DNA from: Panopea generosa
Lineage: Eukaryota > Mollusca > Bivalvia > Adapedonta > Hiatellidae
DNA: 64,000 nt
Reading direction: 5' to 3'
Assembly: GCA_029582155.1 (NCBI GenBank)
Contig: CM055909.1
Span: forward strand, 48,982,412 to 49,046,411
Both the position numbers and the translations under genes were made by a program. Below the pieces are notes generated by a model. It had not been told where the DNA came from. It saw only the letters and a program-made list of their open reading frames with translations, and made no database searches. Positions 47,385 to 58,010 of this stretch are shown in pieces. How positions within the stretch are numbered: position 1 is the stretch's first letter; every line of letters starts with the position of its first letter.

Positions 47385-47566
47385 TGGGGGAAGACCTCAG
47401 GATGACTCTGAGTAGAACCACCATCCTTCCACAAGTAACTGTCAAACTTCCTCATATAAAGTTTTTGGAGCAAATAGGACTCGGCCCCATGGCCTTAGCG
47501 GCGACAGGTAAATGATCTCGAGACAGCGCCTTAGACGACTCAGCCACAGAGGACCCTGGGAGAAAG
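47385..47566 (-). repeat. SINE-E copy
   Basis: GGGAAGACCTCAGGATGACT, CTGAGTAGAACCACCATCC, TTCCACAAGTAACTGTC, GACTCGGCCCCATGGCC, CAGCGCCTTAGACGACTCAG then CCACAGAGG. The complement of the head is Leu-tRNA-like. Confidence 0.75.
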
Positions 47567-47665
47567 TCCTTTGTAAAAATACCAGCTATGTAACTAGCAA
47601 GTATCTGTAGCAAATTATTAACAAATATTTGCAAATTGGAGAGAAATTTTAATATGGCCAATATA

Positions 47666-47817
47666 CAGTAAAACCTGTATAAGTGGTCACCTCTATTAAG
47701 CAATCACTTGTCTTAAGCAGCCAAATTTCTATGCTTTCAGAGCAAAATTATTAACCTATATAAAGCAACAACCTGTCTGAAAAGGCCATTTTTGTCATCT
47801 TAAAACAGGTTCAACTG
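47666..47817 (-). mobile_element. MITE-1 copy
   Basis: Starts CAGTAAAACCTGTATAAGTG after TA, ends AACAGGTTCAACTG. Oriented as the copy at 533. Slightly shorter (152 bp). Confidence 0.7.
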
Positions 47818-47957
47818 CTATATGCACTACATAAGCAAACTGATTTTTCGCAGAATGAAATATGTTCAGTAGGAAAATTATATAAACAAAGAAGAAAATT
47901 GTAAAATAACTAGAATATCAGAAGTTAAAAAGCTTCCAGACACTGTAATGTACATAC

Positions 47958-48714
47958 CACATTAAATGAAGAACTATATATTACATCTTTCACAAATTCT
48001 TTCGCTTGCAACTTTAATGTTTGCAAAAAATCTATAGATAGTTCATTATTTAGACCTTCGCTGGAAAAGCAAAACATGTTTTTACAGAATAAACACATTT
48101 TCAACCTATCAGATTTTCTAAACTTTGAGACACTTAGAAAAGTCATTTAAATTCAAAGTCATTTAAATTCAAAATAGTAAACAAGGTATACTATATTCTA
48201 TTTTGATAACAGGAAAAAAAATTAACTTAATTTCTATACGATTAGATTTTCGAAACTTTGAGACAATTAGAATTGCCATTAAAATTCAAAATATTAAACA
48301 GAAATATTCTCTTTTGACAACAGGAAAGAAACAACTTTCTCTACGTGAGAAAAAAAAATCGAAAAAGTTAATTTTGAAGATATGCTTGATTGTATAACAT
48401 GTGAAAAATAAATGATAATGATCAAATGGTTACAAAAGGTTGTATTGATGATCACCATCATTATAACAAAGTTCACGTCAGCTGATATTCATTACAAATT
48501 TTCAGTAAACTTTACCTCAAAATAAATTCAAAATCGCTTACATTAACTGTGCATGACTGGTTCCCCGCAACACTCCATCCCCAACGTTGAACGGGGCAGC
48601 AGTTGACCTCGGCCTCACTTGTATTGCAATCCAACAAACGGAAGTCTTCGCAAGCAAGGCATCCAGAATATCAATATAAACGAACACTGAAATCAGAACA
48701 AAATGTCTTTGCAT
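47958..48714 (-). CDS. Possible secreted Cys-rich glycoprotein, two exon candidates, frameshifted
   Basis: Product not recognised. Seen on the minus strand: an ATG at 48714 opens a hydrophobic N-terminus of about 20 residues (MQRHFVLISVFVYIDILDA), like a signal peptide. One base later in phase, from about 48660, a second frame reads CEDFRLLDC, then NTS, VNCCPVQRWGW, NQSC and NVS, with five to six cysteines and three N-glycosylation sequons. This frame ends at a strong donor GAG|GTAAAG (exon end 48516) in phase 2. An acceptor TTTTGCTTTTCCAG opens exon 2 at 48060 in the matching phase (split Ser codon), giving 34 helix-like codons to donor GTG|GTATGT at 47958. Inference: a real exon pair with one missing base near 48655-48662 (pseudogene or sequence error). 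No later exon was found. The ATG frame alone stops after 58 codons. Confidence 0.35.
48105..48330. repeat. Diverged ~125-bp duplication in the putative intron
   Basis: AGATTTTCTAAACTTTGAGA at 48111 and AGATTTTCGAAACTTTGAGA at 48244 each lead into ATTTAAATTCAAAATA-like sequence, TATTCT, TTTTGATAACAGGAAA. An old tandem duplication. Confidence 0.55.
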
Positions 48715-49055
48715 GTATTGGTGAAGAGAAAATCTATATTCTCTCGCACGACAGGGACATTAATTCAAACGTCTGATATCACTAACACTGGCCACTCATC
48801 TCACGGAGAAAAAATGTATTAGGGAAACTAATGTGTAGTCTTGGCACATGAAAACAAATATGACTTGTCACACAGAAACACTATTATTACCCTTTCAAAA
48901 GTTCAACAAGTAAATTCATTGTTGAATTCACGTCCCCTCAAAAAATGGTCAAATGTGAAAGGGACATAACTTCTGGATTTTTGGTCTCAAAATGGCTCGA
49001 ATCTTGTGATATTTATTTTATATGTCAGTTTATTTTAAACTTATCTGTTTTACTT
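48715..49055. other. Upstream flank of the putative gene
   Basis: No clear TATA box or other promoter element recognised upstream of the minus-strand ATG. Confidence 0.3.
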
Positions 49056-49057
49056 TG

Positions 49058-49240
49058 ATTGTGAAACAAGTTAATACAACTTATACAAATCACGCTTGAA
49101 GTATTTTTGGATAGCAGTACTAAGCGTATGTGGAAATATCATCTTGCCCAAGGACACTACACAAAGCCGGGACAAAGGATTGAACCCATGAACCTTCAAT
49201 CACGGGTTCGATACTCTACCACTGAACCACACATTCCATA
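49058..49240 (-). repeat. SINE-B copy
   Basis: TTGTGAAACAAGTTAATACA, AATCACGCTTGAAG, GCAGTACTAAGCGTATGTGG, CATCTTGCCCAAGGACACTA, ATTGAACCCATGAACCTTC, ACTCTACCACTGAACCACAC. Minus-oriented, near full length. Confidence 0.8.
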
Positions 49241-49914
49241 TCATATGTTATAAATGTTGTAAGCACAGGTCATCAAATGAGAGGCTTGTCCTATACATAC
49301 AATATAATATGCTTGATACAGCTACTTCTTACGTAAACTGACCATTTCCGACAAAAAGTGGTGCAATCTCATTAAAATCATAAGAACTTTAGCTTCAATA
49401 CTTTACCTGCTGTAGATCTGACAACACCATAGAAGGTCACCTAAGATTGATCTTTTATGTTATTAATGCATGAATGAATAGGGTTTTACGGAGTACCAAC
49501 ACATTTTAGGTTATTCAACGCCAACAGGAAGGAAGATTCTAGGTTCAGGTGAATATGCAGAATGAACTTAAAACCTTGATACCTGCAAAACTGCAGAGTT
49601 TAAACAAATTTTATCGTATTACTCAATTTGTCACTTCTTACGACATGCATAAGCCACAGTGATCCTACTCTTGCCTTCACTCATGGACCCCTGGAACCAC
49701 ACAGGGGTTGATAATTTAACCACAATAGTGAACATGACAAAAAATGATAAAATGAACATGACACTCATATGGTGGATTCCTACCCCTCTGCAGAGATCGA
49801 CAGTGATTCAATTCTTAGCCAGAACCACACGGGCCTTCATGTTATTAATATTCATAACTATTCAGCCAATCAATGGGATTGGGCCATAGTGATCGCTCTA
49901 TGTTGAATAAGTAA
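49241..49914. other. Unique DNA, no gene supported
   Basis: A 76-codon plus frame (49659-49889) lacks recognised domain or splice signals. Confidence 0.35.
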
Positions 49915-50135
49915 GCAAGAGGCCCAAGAGGGCCTTAGGACGCTCTACTTATTCATAGTGGCCATAGCACTTTTTCAAATTCAACAATATTTACCCTCTT
50001 TGGGGTGGTCGTCTTAACAACTTAAGATTGGTCTAGTGGTCTCAGAGAAAGTGCTGCTAACACATTTTGGAGGCGACAGACGGCTGACAACGCGTCATCG
50101 CATAAGCACTTCTGGCTTTTGGCCAGTAGAGCTCA
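49915..50135 (+). mobile_element. AAGAGGCCCAAGAG element, internally deleted
   Basis: Starts GCAAGAGGCCCAAGAGGGCC and ends ACTTCTGGCTTTTGGCCAG then TAGAGCTCAA. It keeps both ends of the 32.4 kb element but only about 220 bp in total. Confidence 0.65.
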
Positions 50136-50856
50136 AAATGTCTCAGTATTGATTCTGATTTCTAAAATATCTGAAAATCATTTACGTTTCAAATGGGCAC
50201 AGCCAATATAATTTCCTGGTAAAAATTATAAAACGCATGATAATTGTACATTATATAGATAAATATGGAATTTTTTTCGGTAAAAATAGACTCCTACTTT
50301 CACTTCCAAAATCTTGAAAGCAAGGCTCCAATTGGTTGGCAGAAAGGTTAATCTGAGTTGACCCTCTATACGTGGCCTTCAGATCTACTTCGCATAAAGT
50401 ATTGAAGCTAATGATGTGTTGCATGTAAAACCATATTATGTAAGTCATGCTTGACACCAAATCTATTGAGTTAGTAGAGGCTTAGCTCACCGTAATCTGG
50501 TCTGTACATTTATGTCTGGTTGTTCTCAAATAATTATCTTTATATATAAAACTCTTCAATGAAATAGGAAAATCTGCCTCAATTAAGTGTTTTAATTTAT
50601 ATGTCACATAATAAACTTCACATCTTGTTCAAATACCATTAAAACTGCACTTATGACAAAAAAAATCTCCTACAACATCCAGCACAGCTTTGATAGTTCT
50701 GAGTGAATGCATCAGGAGACATGTTTTTGTTTATTGTAACAGAGACAGCAAGATTGAATCAGACAACAATATGTTCCTGTCACATCATGACAATGTCTCC
50801 TTAATACAGTAGTAAGATGTTGTCACACTTGTGATGTGTTACATCACAAACCAATA
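50136..50856. other. AT-rich DNA without gene
   Basis: Nothing recognised up to the 63-bp array. Confidence 0.4.
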
Positions 50857-52324
50857 GCATGGTTCCCAACCAAGTCATGATCAGCAGAACCATAGATGAA
50901 CTATTGACTGCTCAAGCAGCATGGTTCCCAACCAAGTCATGATCAGCAGAACCATAGAAGAAAAATTGGCTGCTCATGCCAGCATGGTTCCCAACCAAGT
51001 CATGATCAGCAGAACCATAGATGAAGAATTGGCTACTCATGCCAGCATGGTTCCCAACCAAGTCATGATCAGCAGAACCATAGATGAAGTAATGGCAGCT
51101 CATGCCAGCATGGTTCCCAACCAAGTCATGATCAGCAGAACCATAGATGAAAAATTGGCTGCTCATGCCAGCATGGTTCCCAACCAAGTCATGATCAGCA
51201 GAACCATAGATGAAGTAATGGCAGCTCATGCCAGCATGGTTCCCATTCAAGTCATGATCAGCAGAACCATAGATGAAGTATTGGCTGCTCATGCCAGCAT
51301 GGTTCCCAACCAAGTCATGATCAGCAGAACCATAGATGAAGAATTGGCTGCTCATGCCAGCATGGTTCATAACCAAGTCATGGTCAGCAGAACCACAGAT
51401 GAAGTATTGGCTGCTCATGCCAGCATGGTTCCCAACCAAGTCATGATCAGCAGAACCACAGATGAAGAATTGGCTGCTCATGCCAGCATGGTTCATAACC
51501 AAGTCATGGTCAGCAGAACCATAGATGAAGTAATGGCAGCTCATGCCAGCATGGTTCCCAACCAAAACATGATCAGCAGAACCACAGATGAAGTAATGGC
51601 TGCTCATGCTAGCATGGTTTCCATCCAAGTCATGATCAGCAAAACCATAGATGAAGTATTGGCTGCTCATGCTAGCATTGTTCTAACCAAGTCATGATCA
51701 GCAGAAACATAGAAGAAGAATTGGCTGCTCATGCCAGCATGGTTCATAACCAAGTCATGGTCAGCAGAACCATAGATGAAGTAATGGCTGCTCATGCTAG
51801 CATGGTTTCCATTAGCATGGTTTCCATCTAAGTCATGATCAGCAGAACCATAGATGAAGTAATGGCTGCTCATGCCAGCATGGTTCCCAACCAAGTCATG
51901 ATCAGCAGAACCATAGTAAGTAATGGCTGCTCATGCCAGCATGGTTCCCATCTAAGTCATGATCAGCAGAACCATATATGAAGTAGTGGCAGCTCATGCC
52001 AGCATGGTTCCCAACCAAGTCATGGTCAGCAGAACCACAGATGAAGTAATGGCAGCTCATGCCAGCATGGTTCCCAACCAAGTCATGATCAGCAGAACCA
52101 CAGATGAAGTATTGGCTGCTTCATGCCAGCATGGTTCCCAACCAAGTCATGATCAGCAGAACCACAGATGAAGAATTGGCTGCTCATGCCAGCATGGTTC
52201 CCAACCAAGTCATGATCATCAGAACCACAGATGAAGAATTGGCTGCTCATGCCAGCATGGTTCCACATCAAGTCATGATCAGCAGAACCACAGATGAAGT
52301 ATTGGCTGCTCATGCAACATTGTT
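50857..52324. repeat. 63-bp minisatellite, about 23 units
   Basis: Unit GCATGGTTCCCAACCAAGTC, ATGATCAGCAGAACCATAGA, TGAAGAATTGGCTGCTCATG, CCA, period 63. Main variants: GAAGTAATGGCAGC, ACCACAGATG, TCATAACCAAGTCATGG. Because 63 is divisible by three, long frames stay open on both strands (plus 50921-51697, minus 50912-51670). Indels at about 51683, 51800-51830, 51918 and 52121 break them, and there is no start context or flanking exon, so I treat it as non-coding. Confidence 0.95.
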
Positions 52325-52551
52325 GTTTGGATCCACAGCCTCGCCTGAATTGGAATAAAAAAGTCATGGTGATATGTGGCCATCCAGTATTAGAGTTTTT
52401 CTCATCCGGCTGTGTTTATTGTGAAGATGTCACAGGGAGCTGATTACAAGGAGTTGATTGTTTGCTTGTCTCCACAGAGGAAAGCCTATACATTTAGAAA
52501 GCCTATCATTACCTTTTAGTTACCCTGTACAGAACGCAGTAAGTCTGTGCA
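52325..52551. other. Short spacer between two minisatellites
   Basis: No feature seen. Confidence 0.4.
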
Positions 52552-53780
52552 ACATACTATAGTGCAGAAGACCTCTGTTTGTATTACTGTAGAGCAGAGG
52601 ACCTCTGTTTGTATTACTGTAGTGCAGAAGACCTCTGTTTGTATTACTGTAGTGCAGAAGTCCTCTGTTTGTATAACTATAGTGCTGAAGACCTCTGGTT
52701 GTATTAATATTGTGCATAAGACCTCTGTTTGCATTGCTACAGTGCAGAAGACCTCTGTTTGTATTACTACAGTGCAGAAGACCTCTGCTTGTATTACTAC
52801 AGTGCTGAAGACCTCTGTTTGTACTACTGTAGTGCAGAGGACCTCTGTTTGTATTACTATAGTGCTGAAGACCTCTGTTTGTATTACTATAGTGCTGAAT
52901 ACCTCTGTATTACTATTGTGAAGAAGACCTCTGTTTGTATTACTATAGTGCTTAAGACCTCTGTTTGTATTACTATAGTGCTGAAGACCTCTGTTTGCAT
53001 TACTATAGTGCTGAAGACCTCTGTTTGTATTACTATAGTGCAGAAGACCTCTGTTTGTATTACTACAGTGCAGAAGACCTCTGTTTGTATTACTATAGTG
53101 CAGAATACCTCTGTATTACTATTGTGAAGAAGACCTCTGCTTGTATTACTATAGTGCTGAAGACCTCTGTTTGTACTACTGTAGTGCAGAGGACCTCTGT
53201 TTGTATTACTATAGTGCTGAAGACCTCTGTTTGTATTACTATAGTGCTGAATACCTCTGTATTACTATTGTGAAGAAGACCTCTGTTTGTATTACTATAG
53301 TGCTTAAGACCTCTGTTTGCATTACTATAGTGCTGAAGACCTCTGTTTGCATTACTATAGTGCTGAAGACCTCTGTTTGTATTACTATAGTGCAGAAGAC
53401 CTCTGTTTGTATTACTACAGTGCAGAAGACCTCTGTTTGTATTACTATAGTGCAGAATACCTCTGTATTACTATTGTGAAGAAGACCTCTGTTTGTATTA
53501 CTATAGTGCTTAAGACCTCTGTTTGTATTACTATTGTGCAGAAGATCTCTGTTTGTATTACTGTAGTGCAGAAGACCTCTGTTTGTATTTCTATTGTGCA
53601 GAAGATCTCTGTTTGTATTACTGTAGTGCATAAGACCTCTGTTTGTATAACTGTAGTGCAGAAGACCTCTGTTTGTATCACTATTGTGCAGAAGACCTCT
53701 GTTTGTATTACTATAGTGCAGAAGACCTCTGTTTGTATTACTATAGTGCAGAAGACCTCTGTTTGTTTTATTATTGTCAA
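52552..53780. repeat. 30-bp minisatellite, about 40 units
   Basis: Unit AGTGCAGAAGACCTCTGTTT plus GTATTACTAT, period 30. A short variant (ACCTCTGTATTACTATTGTG) recurs at 52901, 53107, 53253 and 53459. The spacings 206, 146, 206 define a 352-bp higher-order duplication. Frames on both strands are open because 30 is divisible by three. Confidence 0.95.
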
Positions 53781-54245
53781 TAGTTCTAAAAGTGTCATGT
53801 TCCATAGATTGTCCCCTGTTAGTCCAAATATGCAGGAAAAAACATCGGGTTGACCAGTTTGCTTTTTTTTTTATGTTTTGATGACACCTTGTCTTTTTTG
53901 ATAATTCTGCCCATTTGTGGCAGTGTATCACTACGCATCTTCAGACTGTTATATATATCTTCATTCAACAGTACCCTATGTCATCCGAACTTGGCAGAAC
54001 TCATGACAATATTCTGATATATATACAAAGAATTATGACCATTTTCAACAAAAATAATGCCCAACCAATTTACACAGCTCTAATTTTTTGGGCGCAACAA
54101 TCTTGCTACCATCACTAAGGGAAGGTAATTGGTAAGTGAGATTTGGGTGGTTTGATCCCCGACATTGCCTGATTACTTATGGACAGTTTGACAAAGAAAA
54201 CAAGACTCAAGAGCAATTGATCAAACTCAGCTTACTTAACATTAA
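53781..54245. other. DNA without recognised feature
   Basis: Nothing recognised between the 30-bp array and the SINE-C copy. Confidence 0.4.
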
Positions 54246-54246
54246 G

Positions 54247-55482
54247 ACGGCAGTGGTGGTCTAATGGTAGAGCATCCACCTCACATGCGGAAGGTTGTGG
54301 GTTCTATACACGACCAGGTCATACCAAACACTTAAAAAAAGGCACTATCAGCTTTCTTGCTTGGAGCTTGGGATTTAGAGGGTGTCAGTATAATAATGAC
54401 TGGGTGGGGTATCATACCATGTGTCTGTGGCATGATACTCCAGTGAGGCAGTATAATTATGACTGGGTGGAGTATCATACCATGTGTCTGTGGCATGATA
54501 CTCCAGTGTGACAGTATAATAATGACTGGGTGGGGTATCATACCATGTGTCTGTGGCATGATACTCCAGTGTGGCAGTATAATTATGACTGGGTGGAGTA
54601 TCATACCATGTGTCTGTGGCATGATACTCCAGTGTGGCAGTATAATAATGACTGGGTGGAGTATCATACCATGTGTCTGTGGCATGATACTCCAGTGTGA
54701 CAGTATAATAATGACTGGATGGGGTATCATACCATGTGTCTGTGGCATGATACTCCAGTGTGACAGTATAATAATGACTAGGTGGGGTATCATACCATGT
54801 GTTTGTGGCATAATACTCCAGTGTGTCAGTATAATAATGACTGGGTGGAGTATCATACCATGTGTCGGTGGCATAATACTCCAGTGTGTCAGTATTATGT
54901 GACTGGGTGGGGTATCATACCATGTGTCTGTGGCATAATACTCCAGTGTGGCAGTATGATAATGACTGGGTGGGGTATCATACCATGTGTCTGTGGCATA
55001 ATACTCCAGTGTGACAGTATAATAATGACTGGGTGGGGTATCATACCATGTGTCTGTGGCATAATACTCCAGTGTGACAGTATAATAATGACTGGGTGGG
55101 GTATCATACCATGTGTCTGTGGCATAATACTCCAGTGTGGCAGTATAATAATGACTGGGTGGGGTATCATACCATGTGTCTGTGGCATGATACTCCAGTG
55201 TGACAGTATAATGATGACTGAGTGGAGTATCATACCATGTGTCTGTGGCATGATACTCCAGTGTGACAGTATAATAATGACTGGGTGGAGTATCATACCA
55301 TGTGTCTGTGGCCTAATACTCCAGTGTGACAGTTTAATAATGACTGGGTGGGGTATCATACCATGTGTCTGCTGCATGATACTCCAGTGTGACAGCGCTC
55401 AGAATACTGTCTCAAGTAGACACCCTCACGATATGATTGAAGAATTGTTGAAAGCGACGCCAAACACCATACAACAACAACT
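54247..55482 (+). repeat. SINE-C copy inflated by a 63-bp internal array
   Basis: Intact head (CGGCAGTGGTGGTCTAATGG, GTTGTGGGTTCTATACACG, ACCAGGTCATACCAAACACT) at 54247-54380. The 3-prime part at 55398-55482 reads GAATACTGTCTCAAGTAGAC, ATTGTTGAAAGCGACGCC, AAACACCATACAACAACAAC. The interval between them is the array. Compare the single-copy state at 33.4 and 45.5 kb. Confidence 0.85.
54381..55397. repeat. 63-bp minisatellite, about 16 units
   Basis: Unit GACTGGGTGGGGTATCATAC, CATGTGTCTGTGGCATGATA, CTCCAGTGTGACAGTATAAT, AAT, period 63. The last unit passes into CCAGTGTGACAGCGCTCAG, the SINE-C sequence. Long frames on both strands (up to 243 codons) exist because 63 is divisible by three; they are not genes. 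Confidence 0.95.
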
Positions 55483-55860
55483 TTACATTGAGTTAAATAA
55501 CTTCATTTTTTAAACATTGACAAAATCAATGAAACGATACATTCATTCCAAAATTGATGATACAATTTTAAAGATGAAATAAACTAATTGATGACATTTT
55601 TCATGTCATACAGGCCTATACCCAGTCACATAATTCTCTCTCAGTCACTTAAAACTTCAATTTCTCAATTTTCTATATACAAGCTTCAAACCACAGACAG
55701 CATACACACATAAAAACACCATCATCTGTCAAAAGTAAATGCAATGCAATATGCAAGTTGACATTAGCGGAATTGATGCTAGATAAAATATATGGAAAAT
55801 ATGGAAATCTCGGACATATCAATATAATGTAAATGTTTCCACGCATAAATTCTTTCAGAT
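55483..55860. other. AT-rich DNA without gene
   Basis: Nothing recognised. Confidence 0.4.
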
Positions 55861-55865
55861 TTCAA

Positions 55866-56930
55866 TGCTAGTGTAGCAAAGGGGATAAAGAGTATAACAA
55901 TAAACACTAGCTAGGCTAGCAAAGGGGATAACAATTAAAACTAGATATGCTAGCAAAGGGGATAACAATTAAAACTAGTTAGGCTAGCAAAGGGGATAAG
56001 ATTTAACAGTCTAGGCTAGCATCAAGGCGATAACAACAAGAGGGCCAAGATGGCCCTTTATCGCTCACCTGACTGACATTGAGTCACCCAACATAAGTAG
56101 ACTATATATCATATCTACTCACGTATAAGACACATTCGTGTATATCGCGAATCCATGTTTTAAGACCAGATCTAAGAAAAAAATACAATTCTCCTATATA
56201 TGTGTATACAGCGCTTCACAAGTGACACTTTCGAGGTAGTGACAATTATGAAGTTTCTCAAGAGAATGCCGTTTATTATTTTAATCTACATTTTATACAC
56301 ACTCAAAATACTTGACACTTCCCATCACTGTCTCAATACATACTCAGAGTTGTCAACACCTGCCCAGGCATGCAATTAAGATGTCAACTAATATGCAGAA
56401 GCCACATGGCAGCACCCGCTTTCAATACTCTGAAATGACCGGTGACACTTGTACACAGTCATGTTGTTTTTTTTTAAAAAAATCTTACAATATTTTTTTT
56501 TAATCATAACCAAATCCCGCATTTTATATTGACCGCATGTAATATTGATTTTATTTTATAAACATAAACTACTACAAACCGCACAAACAAAATATACTGG
56601 GTGTCGTTTAAAAATGATTGATTTTCAACCATTGAAGTCATCTCCTTGATGTTCACTCCATCACGCTTCGTCATCACTAACATATTTTCATTAAAAAATC
56701 AATAAATTATATACCGGTATATATCCCATACTAAAAGAAAAAACGACGGACGACGGACACCAGGCGATCACAAAAGTTCACCTAATAAACAATAGCTAGA
56801 CTAGCAAAGGGGATGCAATGTATGAAAACAACAATGGCTAGGCTAGGGAAGGGGGATAACAATAAATACTGGCTCAGCTACCATAGGGAATAACAATTAA
56901 CACTAGCTAGGCTAAAGAGGGGATATAGAA
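55866..56930. repeat. CTAGCAAAGGGGATAACAA minisatellite split by a mobile insert
   Basis: Units of 34-43 bp with GGCTAGCAAAGGGGATAACA and ATTAAAACTAGTTA lie at 55866-56034 (about five) and 56786-56930 (about four, more diverged). The 750-bp block between them starts and ends with mobile-element termini. Confidence 0.8.
56035..56785 (+). mobile_element. AAGAGGGCCAAGATGGCCC element inserted in a minisatellite
   Basis: It starts ACAAGAGGGCCAAGATGGCC, CTTTATCGCTCACCTGACTG, a 5-prime style familiar from bivalve repeats. It ends GACGGACACCAGGCGATCAC, AAAAGTTCACCTAA. Both flanks are array units. A possible small target duplication (AACAA) is not decisive. Non-coding; contains T-rich tracts. Confidence 0.65.
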
Positions 56931-56961
56931 CTGATTGTTGTTAGCCCTTGATGACATAATT
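56931..56961 (+). repeat. SINE-A tail fragment
   Basis: ACTGATTGTTGTTAGCCCTT followed by GATGACATAAT matches the 3-prime end of SINE-A near 43.46 kb. The next element begins immediately after it. Confidence 0.5.
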
Positions 56962-58010
56962 AGAGACCCAAGAGGGCCTGAGGATGCTCTACTGACTCAT
57001 AGTGGCCAGTGACCATAGCACTTTTTGAAATTCTCCTATACAATAGAAACATCTGGGCGTGATCATTTTAACCCTAGGGATACCATTTGAACAAATCTAA
57101 CAAAACTATAGTTGGTCATCATTACTACATAAACATTTCGAAAATCTGTTGGGTCGTTCATGAGAAGATTTTTTAATTTTTGGACTATTTTTAGTCTGCT
57201 GGCCATCTTGAACTTCAGATCGAAAAAAAAATAATCTTCTGTATAGTCTCCTATGTAATAGAAACATCCATGTGAAGTTTCAGTTTGATTGGCCTAGTGG
57301 CTTCAGAATAAATGAAAGAAAAGGATAATTTTCTATTTTCCCATAATATCCCTATGTAAAATTCTAAGTCCCCTTACAGGGCCCCTATAAATTTTAGCCC
57401 CTCAGTTCTTATCTGCAATCATATAGGGATAATTTATGTCAAATATGAACAAATCTGACATACCAGTTCTTAAGACAACCATTTTAGTAATTCCCAATTT
57501 TTACCCTTTTAGGACCCCTCCTGACCCCTTAAGACAGTGGAACTAAGTCATTTTTACCAATCTGAACCTCCTTCACCAAACAATGCTTCTGTGAAGATAT
57601 AGGCAAAATCATTTCCATTTTAAAAAAAAAAAAAAAAAAATATTATAATGACATGATTGTGTCCCCTAATTGAACCCTGGGGGTAAGGTCATATTTAACC
57701 CTAGGGACACCATTTGAACAAATCTAACAAAACTATAGTTGGTCATCATTACTACATAAACACTTTCAAAATCTGTTGGGCCGTTCATGAGAAGAAGATT
57801 TTTTAAGTTTTGGACTATTTTTAGTAACGGTGGCCATCTTGAAGTTCAGATAAAAAAAAAATCTTATGTATAGTCTCCTATGCAATAGAAAGTTTCAGTT
57901 TAATTGGCCTAGTGGTTTTCAGAGAAAGTGCTGCTAACAGACGCCAGACAACAAACGATGGACAATGTGTCTTCGCATAAGCACTTCTTGCCTTTGGCCA
58001 ATAGAGCTAA
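56962..58010 (+). mobile_element. AAGAGGCCCAAGAG element, long form
   Basis: It starts AGAGACCCAAGAGGGCCTGA and ends CTTCTTGCCTTTGGCCAATA, GAGCTAA. The module with ACACCATTTGAACAAATCTA, ACAAAACTATAGTTGGTCAT and TATGTATAGTCTCCTATG occurs twice (about 57070-57300 and 57690-57900), so this is a two-module version of the 32.4 kb copy. Poly(A) at 57622. No coding capacity. Confidence 0.7.

Noticed and set aside
50912..51697. Long opposite-strand ORFs of about 250 codons as genes
   Set aside because: They lie wholly in a 63-bp tandem repeat, stay open on both strands because 63 is divisible by three, and are broken by indels in later units.
53239..53931. 230-codon minus-strand ORF
   Set aside because: Most of it is the 30-bp tandem repeat; the remaining part has no recognised domain.
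54332..55513. ORFs of 147-243 codons at 54.3-55.5 kb
   Set aside because: By-products of the 63-bp array inside SINE-C; the C-terminal part is SINE tail sequence.
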